This document shows, in pieces, positions 7,903 through 15,764 of a DNA stretch of 64,000 nt; position 1 is the stretch's first letter; each line of letters starts with the position of its first letter. A model generated the notes under the pieces. It was not told the origin of the DNA and ran no database searches. It saw only the letters and a list, made by a program, of their open reading frames with translations. The stretch is from Rudanella paleaurantiibacter (GTDB taxonomy: Bacteria; Bacteroidota; Bacteroidia; Cytophagales; Spirosomataceae). The translations under genes were made by a program, and so were the position numbers. The stretch spans positions 186,001 to 250,000 of the forward strand of contig NZ_WELI01000001.1 of NCBI RefSeq assembly GCF_009184635.1. The letters are read 5' to 3'.

Positions 7903-8352
7903 TTAATCGCGTACCGGAAACTGTTGCAACTGCTCATCGAGCGTAACAATGGCTTCCTGAAGTTGCGTAGAGTCGGGCGAAAGCGTCAGATAAAACGCTT
8001 GCTGATCGGTGGGCTGCCAGCCGGGCTGGGCCTCGTGCGAGAGCTTGAGCCGTAAGTCGTATCCATCGGTACCGCCCGAAAAGTCGCTGAAACTGATTTC
8101 GGGCTCCACAAACGTAATCCGGCGGGATTGGTGCTGATGGGCCGCTACCGACGACATCCAGTCGCGGAGGAGTTCGAGCTCCCAGGTCGAGAGCACAGGT
8201 ACCGCCTGCGACCATTCGTGGTTCTGGTGCCGGGTTCGGATGTGTACCAGCAAGCCGTTGCGCTCCAGAAACCGGGGCGAATCGCTGTATTCGTAGTCTA
8301 ATACAGCCAGTTCAAATGAGCCCGTGGGGCCGGTGAGTGTCATAGGTTTCAT
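7903..8352 (-). CDS. WapI-like immunity-family protein
   Basis: A 149-aa cytoplasmic protein. The N-terminal half (FELAVLDYEY, then LLVHIRTRHQNHEWSQAVPV, then STWELELLRDWM) follows the layout of the WapI-family immunity proteins, which protect against contact-dependent Rhs/WapA-type toxins: a beta-rich N-terminus, an exposed tryptophan, and a 'T.EL..l..Wl' helix. The C-terminus (FYLTLSPDSTQLQEAI) fits the same fold. No toxin gene is nearby, so either it is an orphan immunity gene or the family has other roles. Assignment is from pattern recognition only. Confidence 0.55.
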   Translation of the reverse strand: MKPMTLTGPTGSFELAVLDYEYSDSPRFLERNGLLVHIRTRHQNHEWSQAVPVLSTWELELLRDWMSSVAAHQHQSRRITFVEPEISFSDFSGGTDGYDLRLKLSHEAQPGWQPTDQQAFYLTLSPDSTQLQEAIVTLDEQLQQFPVRD

Positions 8353-8634
8353 ACGGAAAGAGAGGTAGGTTACAAGATGAGTGAGCAGGGCAATACGATA
8401 AGATAAGGGCCGCCTGCTCGGAGCCCCACCGCGCTTCAGAAGATAGTGCAGATTAAAATCTGTTGACTGGAATAGTAAATATACGGAATAACTTCCTGAT
8501 TTTCTGTAGTTGTCACATTAAATTTTGCCCGCTTGCAGCGCGTGTAACGGATACCGCTAAACGCCCGTAATTTTTTAGGTTAAGCGATTTATCCGTAATT
8601 TCACACCGAATCAATTGCCAACTCCGGTTTCCCC

Positions 8635-9012
8635 ATGTCAGCCAAGCGCGTTCTGATTGCCGAAGACAGTTCTGTCATTCAAAACTTAGCTCGTAAAATT
8701 TTAGAGTTCCAGAATTACGACATCACCTCGGTCAAAAATGGCGAGCAGGTGCTACAGATTCTGGCCAAAGAAGACTTTAACATCCTGCTGCTCGACATCA
8801 ACATGCCCGTGATGGATGGGATGGAGTGCGTGCGTCAGGTGCGGGCATTGTCCGACAAAACCAAAGCCGAGGTGCCCATTGTAGCCATTACCGGCAACGC
8901 CAAAAACTACACCGAAGAAGAATTCAAAACGGCTGGTTTCAACGATGTACTCGTGAAGCCCCTCAACTTTGATCGGCTGGTTGAGGTAGTGAATCAGCTA
9001 ACGGATAAATAA
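8635..9012 (+). CDS. Single-domain response regulator (CheY-like)
   Basis: A 125-aa stand-alone receiver domain: acidic pair Glu10-Asp11, phospho-acceptor Asp54 (ILLLDINMPVMDG), conserved Thr (VAITGNA) and the Lys of the VLVKPLNF motif. No output domain is present, so it acts by protein contact or as a phosphorelay intermediate. Candidate donors are hybrid kinases such as the one at 886-4668, whose HPt could phosphorylate it (inference). The ATG at 8635 is the first in frame. It is followed by a palindromic octamer repeat that fills the whole gap to the MBL-fold gene. Confidence 0.93.
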   Translation: MSAKRVLIAEDSSVIQNLARKILEFQNYDITSVKNGEQVLQILAKEDFNILLLDINMPVMDGMECVRQVRALSDKTKAEVPIVAITGNAKNYTEEEFKTAGFNDVLVKPLNFDRLVEVVNQLTDK

Positions 9013-9099
9013 TTGAGTGATTGAGTGAATGAGTGATTGAGCGATGTTCGCTACTGTAGAAACCAATCACTCATTCACTCAATCACTCAATCACTCATT
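9013..9099. repeat. Octamer-armed inverted repeat, copy 1
   Basis: The left arm (about 9013-9044) is a run of 8-bp units TGAGTGAT/TGAGTGAA/TGAGCGA; the right arm (9063-9099) is its inverted complement (units of ATCACTCA). It begins at the stop codon of the receiver gene and its last base precedes the ATG at 9100, so it fills the intercistronic gap. Two relatives lie at 48677-48790 and 61766-61851. Confidence 0.8.
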
Positions 9100-9861
9100 A
9101 TGCTCGTCACTCTCCTCGGAACGGGCACATCGTCGGGTGTGCCGATGATTGGTTGTACGTGTGCCGTATGTCGGTCGCTTGATTTCCGCGACAAGCGCCT
9201 GCGCACGTCGGCCCATATTGCGGTGGAGGGGAAAAGCCTGTTGATTGACACCGGCCCCGATCTCCGGCAGCAGGTTCTCCGGCTGGGCCTGACCCAACTT
9301 GATGCCGTCCTGTTTACCCACGAACACAAAGATCATACGGCCGGTATGGATGAGGTGCGGGCGTTTAACTTTCGGCAGGGCGAAGAAATTCCGGTGTATG
9401 CCCGCGAACAGGTGCTCGATCAGCTTCGGCGCGAGTTTGCCTACGTTTTTGCCGACTTCAAGTATCCCGGCGTGCCGCGCGTACAAACCCACGAAATCAC
9501 CAACGAACCTTTCGAAGCGGCCGGTATTCGGATTATTCCGATTGAGGTATGGCACCATAAGCTACCGGTGTATGGGTTCAGAATCGGGGATTTCACGTAT
9601 CTGACCGACCTGAACGGCATTACCGACGATGAGCTCGACAAAGTGCGCGGCACCCGTGTGCTGGTACTCGACGCTCTCCGGCGAGAGCCGCATCTGTCGC
9701 ATTTTACGCTTCAGCAAGCCATTGACCTTGTTGAGCGTGTGCGCCCCGAGCGAACCTATCTGACACACATCAGCCACCAAATGGGCCTGCACCGCGAGGT
9801 GGAGAAAGAGCTGCCGCCCTACATCCGGCTGGGGTATGATGGGTTGCAGATAAAGATGTAG
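9100..9861 (+). CDS. MBL-fold metallohydrolase (PhnP-like)
   Basis: A 253-aa metallo-beta-lactamase-fold hydrolase. The dinuclear-metal motif is THEHKDHTAG (HxHxDH), with further ligands in DTGPDLRQQ, the LDALRREPH region and THISHQMGLH. The N-terminal MLVTLLGTGTSSGVPMIGC and the cysteine pair CTCAVC match the PhnP / phosphoribosyl cyclic phosphodiesterase-like branch common in Bacteroidota. Substrate is unknown. The frame opens at 9037, but those 21 codons lie inside the octamer repeat; ATG 9100 gives the family N-terminus. Probably co-transcribed with the receiver gene upstream and the MpaB-like gene downstream. Confidence 0.85.
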   Translation: MLVTLLGTGTSSGVPMIGCTCAVCRSLDFRDKRLRTSAHIAVEGKSLLIDTGPDLRQQVLRLGLTQLDAVLFTHEHKDHTAGMDEVRAFNFRQGEEIPVYAREQVLDQLRREFAYVFADFKYPGVPRVQTHEITNEPFEAAGIRIIPIEVWHHKLPVYGFRIGDFTYLTDLNGITDDELDKVRGTRVLVLDALRREPHLSHFTLQQAIDLVERVRPERTYLTHISHQMGLHREVEKELPPYIRLGYDGLQIKM

Positions 9862-9906
9862 TTGGGGCCTTCCAAACCCTTTCATTACACAGCCTGTTTA
9901 CCGGGT

Positions 9907-10920
9907 ATGACAACCGCCCGCATAAAACCTACCCGCGCTTTTACGTCCGAATGGCTCGAACAGTACCGACAAATGGGTGATCCCCCGGCCGATGCTGTTG
10001 TGGCTGAAGTGGTAGCGCAGGGCGGTCGCGAAGGGGTGAGCCAACTGATGCGTTGGTTAGGCAATACCGGCCAACTGGCCCCTACCGATCAACTACCCGT
10101 AGTACAGCAGTTTTTTGCCGATCACAGCACGATGCCCGTCTGGGCCGATTCGGCTCGTATGCAGCGGGGAATGGCCTTTTTCAAAAAACATGAGGGGGCT
10201 ATTGGGTTGGCGTTGGGCACCCTGTCGTTGCCGTACACCTACCTGGGGGCCAATGGCGTGCAGGTGCTCTGGCTCACCGAACGGATCAAAACCGATACGG
10301 CCCGTCGGCTGCAGGAAACGGGCGAGTGGGTATTTGCCGTGAACAACCCCAAAAACTGGGTACCGTCGGCGGGCACGGCGTCGGCTATTTTGTACACCCT
10401 CAAAATACGGCTGATTCACGCGGCTTCGCGCTGGTTTGCCAAACATACCGGCCGTTGGAACGAAGCCTGGGGAACGCCTATCTGTCAGGAAGATATGGTG
10501 GGTACAATCGGGGCGTTTGGGTATATCGTACTGCGCGGACTGCGCAAGATGGGCGTCTCCATGACCGAGCGTGAAGAAGAAGATTACCTGCACCATATCA
10601 ACGTAGTAGGGCATTTCAACGGGGTAGTGCATGAGCTGTTACCCCAGAACATGCGCGAGGCTTTCCACCTCGATGGGCAAATAGCTCGTCGGCAGTTTGC
10701 CTCGTCCGAAGCGGGCCGGGGTCTTACCAAATCGCTGCTCGAAGCCATTGTTACCATTAGTGGCAACCCGGCAGCCCGGAACCTGGCGACCGCTCAGATG
10801 CGTTTCTTCCTGGGCGATGCTCACGCCGATGCGCTGGGCCTACCGGCAGTGCCGCTTGAGCAGGGACTCATCAACGTGGTGAATCGGTTGCCCATTTTTC
10901 CAAAACTGATAACAAAGTAG
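9907..10920 (+). CDS. Oxygenase MpaB family protein (DUF2236)
   Basis: A 337-aa protein of the DUF2236/MpaB family, heme-binding oxygenases related to latex-clearing protein and ER-bound MpaB. Family features seen are the central 'MVGTIGAFGYIVLRGLRKMG' helix, the acidic 'MTEREEEDYLHHINVVGHFNGV' with candidate heme-ligand histidines, and the C-terminal alpha-helical bundle. No signal peptide is visible, so it should be cytoplasmic. A TTG at 9862 would add 15 residues; ATG 9907 is preferred. It lies 45 bp after the MBL-fold gene and is separated from mnmE by a heptad palindrome. Confidence 0.8.
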   Translation: MTTARIKPTRAFTSEWLEQYRQMGDPPADAVVAEVVAQGGREGVSQLMRWLGNTGQLAPTDQLPVVQQFFADHSTMPVWADSARMQRGMAFFKKHEGAIGLALGTLSLPYTYLGANGVQVLWLTERIKTDTARRLQETGEWVFAVNNPKNWVPSAGTASAILYTLKIRLIHAASRWFAKHTGRWNEAWGTPICQEDMVGTIGAFGYIVLRGLRKMGVSMTEREEEDYLHHINVVGHFNGVVHELLPQNMREAFHLDGQIARRQFASSEAGRGLTKSLLEAIVTISGNPAARNLATAQMRFFLGDAHADALGLPAVPLEQGLINVVNRLPIFPKLITK

Positions 10921-11047
10921 TTTTCTGTTTTCGGTTTACAAGTTTTCGTTGGCGCTCGTGAGGGGGCCATATAGAGTCCCTGCAACGGACCCCGAGGCCC
11001 GGAGAGGGTTCTGAGAACTGTAAATGGTAAACTGAAGACTGAAGACG
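10921..11047. repeat. Heptad-armed inverted repeat between mpaB-like gene and mnmE
   Basis: The left arm starts right after the stop codon: TTTTCTG, TTTTCGG, TTTACAA, GTTTTCG (10921-10948). The right arm (11015-11047) reads as AACTGTA, AATGGTA, AACTGAA, GACTGAA, which is an imperfect inverted complement of the left. The middle part is GC-rich. The right arm ends 3 bp before the mnmE ATG, so the element fills the intergenic gap. Confidence 0.6.
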
Positions 11048-11050
11048 TGT

Positions 11051-12427
11051 ATGCAACAATTTGAACCCATTGCGGCTCTGGCTACGGCCCCCGGTATTGG
11101 TGCTATTGCCGTGGTCCGAGTGTCGGGCGAAGGGGCTATCGATATCACCAATCGCATTTTTAAGGGTAAAGACCTGAGCACACAACCGAGCCACACGGCG
11201 CATTTTGGTACGCTCCGGCAGCCCGACGGGACCCTTATCGACGAGGTGCTGGTGACGGTGTTTCGGGCGCCCACATCGTTTACCAAAGAAGACGTAGTCG
11301 AAATATCGTGTCATGGTTCCGATTACATTATCCGGCAGATTCTGACCCGGCTCACCCGCGAGGGCGTGCGGTTGGCGCGGCCCGGCGAATTTACGCAGCG
11401 GGCTTTCCTGAACGGTCAATTTGATCTGGTGCAGGCCGAAGCTGTAGCCGACCTGATTGCGGCCGACTCGGAAGCGAGTCACCGCTCGGCCCTGAGTCAG
11501 TTGCGGGGTGGTTTTTCCCGAAAACTAAAAGATTTACGTCAGCAACTGATTGATTTTGTGGCTCTGGTGGAGCTGGAGCTGGATTTTGGCGAGGAGGATG
11601 TTGAGTTTGCCCGGCGCGATCAGCTACGGAGTCTGATGGTTGATGTCCGGCGGGTACTGCACCCCTTGATCGAGTCGTTTTCGGTGGGGAATGCCGTGAA
11701 AAATGGTGTGCCTACCGTGATTGTGGGTAAGCCCAACGCGGGCAAGTCGACCCTGCTCAACGCCTTGCTGGACGAAGAAAAAGCGATTGTGTCGGATATT
11801 CCGGGAACTACCCGCGATGTGATCGAAGACGAACTGTTTATCGATGGCATCCGGTTCCGGCTGATTGATACGGCGGGTCTGCGCCACACTACCGATACCA
11901 TTGAGGCTATTGGGGTGGAGCGTACCCGGCAGCAGATGGAGAAGGCTTCGGTGGTGGTGTATCTTTTCGACGGGGCCGAAACTACCCCCGGTGAATTGCG
12001 CCGGACTATCGCTGAACTGGAGGAAGCCGGAAAACCCTACCTGCTGGTAGGCAACAAGGCCGACCTGACGCTCGATTCGGGCCGGCAAACCCTCGACGAT
12101 ATTGCCGGGAAGGGCAAAATCATCTGGATTTCGGCCCGCGACCAGCGGATCGACGAGCTAAAAGCGGCTCTTTCGCTGCGCGTTCGTACCGATTCGGCCG
12201 TGCAAACCGACGGTGCCCTGATTACCAATGCGCGGCACCTCGAACACCTCACTGCCACCGACGAAGCCCTTGCCCGCGCCATCAATGGCCTCGATGCGGG
12301 CGTGACCGCCGATTGGCTGGCTATGGACCTGCGCGTAGCCCTGCGCCACCTCGGCGAGCTTACCGGCGAAATCACCACCGACGACCTGCTCGACTCTATT
12401 TTTGGCCGGTTCTGTATTGGCAAATAA
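11051..12427 (+). CDS. mnmE: tRNA modification GTPase MnmE
   Basis: A 458-aa protein of full family length. MnmE with MnmG installs the 5-carboxymethylaminomethyl group on U34 of certain tRNAs. The N-terminal folate-binding domain (about 1-120, starting IAALATAPGIGAIAVVRVSG) is followed by a helical region and an inserted G domain with G1 (GKPNAGKSTLL), G2/G3 (PGTTRDV, DTAGLRHT), G4 (NKAD) and G5 (ISARD). The C-terminal FCIGK carries the essential catalytic cysteine. The ATG at 11051 gives the standard N-terminus. It is preceded by a palindromic repeat and followed by the divergent-composition hip operon. Confidence 0.97.
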   Translation: MQQFEPIAALATAPGIGAIAVVRVSGEGAIDITNRIFKGKDLSTQPSHTAHFGTLRQPDGTLIDEVLVTVFRAPTSFTKEDVVEISCHGSDYIIRQILTRLTREGVRLARPGEFTQRAFLNGQFDLVQAEAVADLIAADSEASHRSALSQLRGGFSRKLKDLRQQLIDFVALVELELDFGEEDVEFARRDQLRSLMVDVRRVLHPLIESFSVGNAVKNGVPTVIVGKPNAGKSTLLNALLDEEKAIVSDIPGTTRDVIEDELFIDGIRFRLIDTAGLRHTTDTIEAIGVERTRQQMEKASVVVYLFDGAETTPGELRRTIAELEEAGKPYLLVGNKADLTLDSGRQTLDDIAGKGKIIWISARDQRIDELKAALSLRVRTDSAVQTDGALITNARHLEHLTATDEALARAINGLDAGVTADWLAMDLRVALRHLGELTGEITTDDLLDSIFGRFCIGK

Positions 12428-12511
12428 CAGTTTGGGGTTGGCAGTTTTGGGCGAGTCTATAGTTCTATATTTAGCCTATAAATGGTATAACAACTGTAAA
12501 ATAACAATATT

Positions 12512-12570
12512 TATACCTTTACGGGTATACTATAGTGTTGTTTATGCTTTTCTATACCCTAAAAGGTATA
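12512..12570 (+). promoter_or_regulatory. Tandem palindromic operators of the hip operon
   Basis: Two 18-bp palindromes share the frame TATACC-N6-GGTATA: TATACCTTTACGGGTATA at 12512-12529 and TATACCCTAAAAGGTATA at 12553-12570. A degenerate third site (TTAGCC...GGTATA) lies at 12471-12489. The second ends 2 bp before the hipB start and covers its AAAAGG Shine-Dalgarno-like sequence. The arrangement matches autoregulation by HipB-type XRE repressors, whose known E. coli operators are TATCC-N8-GGATA. Confidence 0.75.
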
Positions 12571-12572
12571 TT

Positions 12573-12800
12573 ATGAAGACTTCATTGAGCCATTTCGTAA
12601 AGGAACGTCGAAAAGTTTTTAAGCTAACACAAGAGGGTTTGTCTCAGAAAGCAGGCGTTGGATTACGTTTCATTCGTGATCTTGAGCAGGGCAAAACCAG
12701 CTTACGACTCGATAAAGTCAATCAGGTACTCAGTTTATTTAATTATGAGGTAGGCCCCGTGCCAACTCGGTTTCTGCCTGAATCAGAGAAGAAAATGTGA
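12573..12800 (+). CDS. hipB: HipB-type XRE antitoxin/repressor
   Basis: A 75-aa Cro/CI-type helix-turn-helix protein: 'FKLTQEGLSQKAGVGLRFIR' covers helices 2-3 and 'DLEQGKTSLRLDKVNQVLSL' helices 4-5. The start ATG 12573 lies just after an operator palindrome; the frame further upstream (to 12402) runs through mnmE and the operators and is not used. The stop overlaps the next gene's ATG by 4 bp (ATGA), giving translational coupling. By analogy with HipB it should dimerise, bind the TATACC-N6-GGTATA sites and repress the operon, probably together with the downstream proteins. Confidence 0.9.
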   Translation: MKTSLSHFVKERRKVFKLTQEGLSQKAGVGLRFIRDLEQGKTSLRLDKVNQVLSLFNYEVGPVPTRFLPESEKKM

Positions 12801-13132
12801 TGAGACAGGCTAACGTGTACCTATTTCATCCGCCCATATTGGCGGGGATCCTGACAGAAACCGATGAAGGTTACGAGTTTATGTATGAACCTGACTATCT
12901 GGTTCGACCCGATGCCACGCCTGTAAGCCTGACATTGCCGCTTTGCAATACCCCATATCAGGGTACGATGTTATTTCCATTCTTCGACGGTCTAATTCCG
13001 GAAGGATGGTTGCTTGATATTGCTGAACAAAGCTGGAAGTTACGGTCCAATGACCGCTTTGGGTTGCTGTTGGCTTGTTGTCGGGACTGTATTGGAGCGG
13101 TCAGTATTGTCCCTGTTCATAGTAAAGCATGA
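12797..13132 (+). CDS. HipS-like protein (stand-alone HipA N-terminal subdomain)
   Basis: A 111-aa protein equal to the N-subdomain-1 ('couple_hipA') of HipA: 'ANVYLFHPPILAGILTET', then 'VSLTLPLCNTPYQG' and 'LFPFFDGLIPEGWLLD', then 'NDRFGLLLACCRDCIGAVSI' are all recognisable HipA N-domain motifs. In single-chain HipA this domain is fused to the kinase; here it is a separate gene overlapping hipB and the kinase gene by 4 bp each. This is the HipBST arrangement, in which HipS acts as the antitoxin for HipT in characterised enterobacterial systems. Start choice: the ATG at 12797 is followed by another at 12800. Confidence 0.85.
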   Translation: MMRQANVYLFHPPILAGILTETDEGYEFMYEPDYLVRPDATPVSLTLPLCNTPYQGTMLFPFFDGLIPEGWLLDIAEQSWKLRSNDRFGLLLACCRDCIGAVSIVPVHSKA

Positions 13133-14073
13133 GACGCTGTTTAGCTTGCTATGAGTTGCTAGGCGACCATGAAACCGATTTCCACCAAAGGTGTAGTCGG
13201 AAATTTTTCGGTACAGTACAGGCGCCTATTCTGCCTTATTCACTGGATAAAATGCATGAACTGGCGGAGGAAATTGTACGCCAGCATGTAACTGTAACGG
13301 GTGTGCAGCCCAAGTTGTCACTTGATTTGCAACGACAGAACGGTGCCAACCGTCTGACATTAGTGGGGCTCTGGGGGCGGTATATTCTCAAGCCTCCATA
13401 TGCTCTTTATCCAGCAATGCCGGAAATCGAAGACTTGACCATGCACTTAGCGACTCACTTTGGCATCGGTATAGTTCCGCATGTGCTGATTCGGCTACAG
13501 ACCGGAGAATTGGCTTACCTGACCCGGCGTATCGACCGCGATGAGAAAGGCCGTAAGTTCGCTATGGAGGATTGTTGTCAGCTGGCTGAAAAAGTTACTG
13601 CCGATAAATACAAAGGCTCTATGGAACTCGTTGGGCGATTGGTGAAAAAGTATAGCACACAGGCAGGTTTGGATGCATTGACGTTGTTTGAAGTGACCTT
13701 GTTTTGTTTCCTGACAGGGAATGCTGATATGCACCTAAAGAATTTTTCACTTTGGGAAAAAAACGGCTTCATCGCACTGACTCCAGCCTACGATCTATTA
13801 GCTACAAAACTGCTCTTGCCATCAGACCCTGAAGAATTAGCCTTATCGATGAATGGGCGGAAAAGCCGCCTTCAACTAAACGACTGGCACACCTTTGCCA
13901 ACTATCTTGGCCTTACCGAACGACAACGAGTTAACGTGTTTACACGATTCAACCGACAGCTACCCGAAGGGCTTGAGTGGGTCGACAAAAGCTTTTTAAG
14001 TACTCAGATGAAGACAGCCTACAAAGACTTGATTCAGGATAGGGCCAGTCGTTTAGGACTTACTATCCACTAA
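13129..14073 (+). CDS. HipT-like Ser/Thr kinase toxin with N-terminal zinc-finger-like motif
   Basis: A 314-aa HipA-fold kinase without the N-subdomain-1. After the N-terminal MRRCLACYELL...FHQRCSRKFFG, whose C-x2-C and H-x2-C spacing looks like a zinc knuckle, comes the kinase: 'VTVTGVQPKLSLDL' (the Gly-rich, activation-serine loop region), 'GRYILKPP' (ATP-binding Lys), 'LTGNADMHLKNFSL' (catalytic Asp and Mg-binding Asn) and 'LTPAYDLLATKL' (metal-binding Asp). HipA and HipT toxins phosphorylate aminoacyl-tRNA synthetases (GltX, TrpS). The target here is unknown; this window does contain a trpS at 33606. Composition is more AT-rich than the neighbours, fitting a mobile toxin-antitoxin module. 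Confidence 0.88.
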   Translation: MRRCLACYELLGDHETDFHQRCSRKFFGTVQAPILPYSLDKMHELAEEIVRQHVTVTGVQPKLSLDLQRQNGANRLTLVGLWGRYILKPPYALYPAMPEIEDLTMHLATHFGIGIVPHVLIRLQTGELAYLTRRIDRDEKGRKFAMEDCCQLAEKVTADKYKGSMELVGRLVKKYSTQAGLDALTLFEVTLFCFLTGNADMHLKNFSLWEKNGFIALTPAYDLLATKLLLPSDPEELALSMNGRKSRLQLNDWHTFANYLGLTERQRVNVFTRFNRQLPEGLEWVDKSFLSTQMKTAYKDLIQDRASRLGLTIH

Positions 14074-14079
14074 CCCGTT

Positions 14080-15363
14080 TTACCTCTCCTCCCGTGCCGC
14101 TGATGTAAGTCGGATGTTGGTCATCACGAAGCCACTGCGGGGGTGGGTGGGCATCCGCGAAAGGCTGAACCCGAGGTTCTGCGCGGGTACCTCGTAGGTG
14201 ATCTGACGAGTTAGAAAACGCAGGGCCAGCTTGATGGCCTCCTGCGTAAGGGCCTCACCCGCGCACCGATGCCCGCCCAGATAATCGCCCCCGCCCTGCG
14301 GAATGAAATTAAACGAGTTAGCGGTGTGCTCGGCAAACCGCTCGGGCCAAAACCGGTCGGGGTTTTCCCAAAGGCGGGTGTCGTGGTTAGTGCCGTATAG
14401 ATCGAGCAAAACCAGCGTCTCTTTCGGGAACCGGAACCCGCGCCAGACAAACGCCTGCCGTACCCGTGCTCCGGTCATGGGCGCAAACGGGTAATACCGG
14501 CGTACCTCGTTGGCAAACCACCCCAACTCTGTATCCGTAGCGGTTTGTAGCCGGTGCCGCCAGGCCGGGTGCTCGTGCAGGGCCAGCGCGGCAAACGTGA
14601 TGTACCACGAGATAGCGACCGTTGGCCGAATCAGGTTGATTAGTTCAACCCCGGCGAGTTGGGCGCTCAGATGCCGCATTTTACCCTGCTCATTCGGTTC
14701 TCGATGGGTGGCAATCCGGTGCGCGGGCGAGCCAGTAGCTACCAGTTGGTTTCCTTTTCGGACCTGCTCGATAAAATGCCGGGCCCAGCGTTCGGTGCGG
14801 TAGCGTGCCCACCGCCCACGCAGGTGCCGGAGCCCTATGCCCCCAAACGCATCGACCATCCGGGCCATATCGCGGCTTCGGTGAGCTACCTCCCGGTCGG
14901 GAAGCGGCATGCCAACCCAGTCGCAAACGGCCCGACAAAGCAACTGTTGTGTTTGCTCCATCAGAATCACCGGCTCGTTGGTACGGGCCCAGCGTTTGGT
15001 GGCCGTTTGCCAGCCGTCGGCCATGTGTTTCAGAAGCACTCGGAAGTTGTCGGGGGCCAGAATCGCCATGAACAACTGTTTACGCTGTCGGTGCAGCTCG
15101 TCGTCGAGTGTCATTACACTCTGTTCGCCCAGTAGGGTATGCTGAATCGGTTCGGGAACAGCGCCCTTCCGAATAAACCGGGAGGTGTCGTAAAACAGGC
15201 GTGCGCCATCTTCGCCCGTCAGGCAAATGGTGGGTTGAAACACGAAACGGGTGCTGAACACATCGGAATGATGATGTTGGCAGCGCTTTTGGATAAACCG
15301 AAAGCCGTCGCGGAGCAGAGCTATTGAACTATCAAAGCTCTTTTCACGGGGAATCGTTGCCAT
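14080..15363 (-). CDS. CYP152-family cytochrome P450 fatty-acid peroxygenase
   Basis: A 427-aa P450 very similar in layout to Bacillus P450-BSbeta (CYP152A1): N-terminal IPREKSFDSSIALLRDGF, substrate-carboxylate arginine in the I helix 'LINLIRPTVAISWYITF', ExxR region 'NEVRRYYPFAPMTGARVRQA', the 'LLDLYGTNHDTRLWENPDRF' stretch, and the heme-ligand loop FIPQGGGDYLGGHRCAGEAL. CYP152 enzymes use H2O2 directly to hydroxylate (or decarboxylate) fatty acids and need no reductase. The frame extends to a TTG at 15423, but ATG 15363 aligns with the family start. It converges with the hip operon, 7 bp from hipT's stop. Confidence 0.92.
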   Translation of the reverse strand: MATIPREKSFDSSIALLRDGFRFIQKRCQHHHSDVFSTRFVFQPTICLTGEDGARLFYDTSRFIRKGAVPEPIQHTLLGEQSVMTLDDELHRQRKQLFMAILAPDNFRVLLKHMADGWQTATKRWARTNEPVILMEQTQQLLCRAVCDWVGMPLPDREVAHRSRDMARMVDAFGGIGLRHLRGRWARYRTERWARHFIEQVRKGNQLVATGSPAHRIATHREPNEQGKMRHLSAQLAGVELINLIRPTVAISWYITFAALALHEHPAWRHRLQTATDTELGWFANEVRRYYPFAPMTGARVRQAFVWRGFRFPKETLVLLDLYGTNHDTRLWENPDRFWPERFAEHTANSFNFIPQGGGDYLGGHRCAGEALTQEAIKLALRFLTRQITYEVPAQNLGFSLSRMPTHPRSGFVMTNIRLTSAAREER

Positions 15364-15764
15364 GGGCTGTATGGAAACTGAGCGTCGTTTTGGAAAGAGA
15401 AGCCGCTCGAAGCTGTGTAGCAATCGGCGGTTATTTATTTAACTGATCTATAGAGTGAATAGGTACTAAAAAAGATATTAGCTGAGCCAACGGTCCCACG
15501 TAATAGGAAAGATATAACAATGTTTAACCATTTGTTAGTCAGTTAGTTGTCAGTATGGGGCATTCCGGGGCCGGTTGGTGGTAGTCGGGATGGTGGTCTG
15601 GTTCAACGGCGCAGAGGCCGGACCGTTTCCTCATTCGGTCATTGGGGTTGTGTGTGATTGGACATCGGCGGGCGGTTGTTTGGTATGAACGGGCGGGCTT
15701 CAGAGCCGGCTTAACAACCGTTCGATGCACTTACTTTTTCACCTTACGTAAATTGAAAAACGTT
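15364..15764. other. Intergenic region between divergent P450 and DUF892 genes
   Basis: About 400 bp with no supportable gene. The P450-proximal part is AT-rich and could hold both promoters. The central part (15541-15720) is unusually G/T-rich on the plus strand and has short open frames on both strands without a start, motif or codon bias that would support coding. No repeat of the families seen elsewhere in this window was found. Confidence 0.5.

Noticed and set aside
9013-9099. CRISPR-like array because of regular repeated units
   Set aside because: The units are 8 bp with no spacers and are arranged as an inverted repeat; there are no cas genes in the window.
15539-15730. Short minus-strand open frame in the P450-DUF892 gap
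   Set aside because: No motif, no plausible ribosome-binding site and low-complexity G/T-rich sequence; no support for coding.
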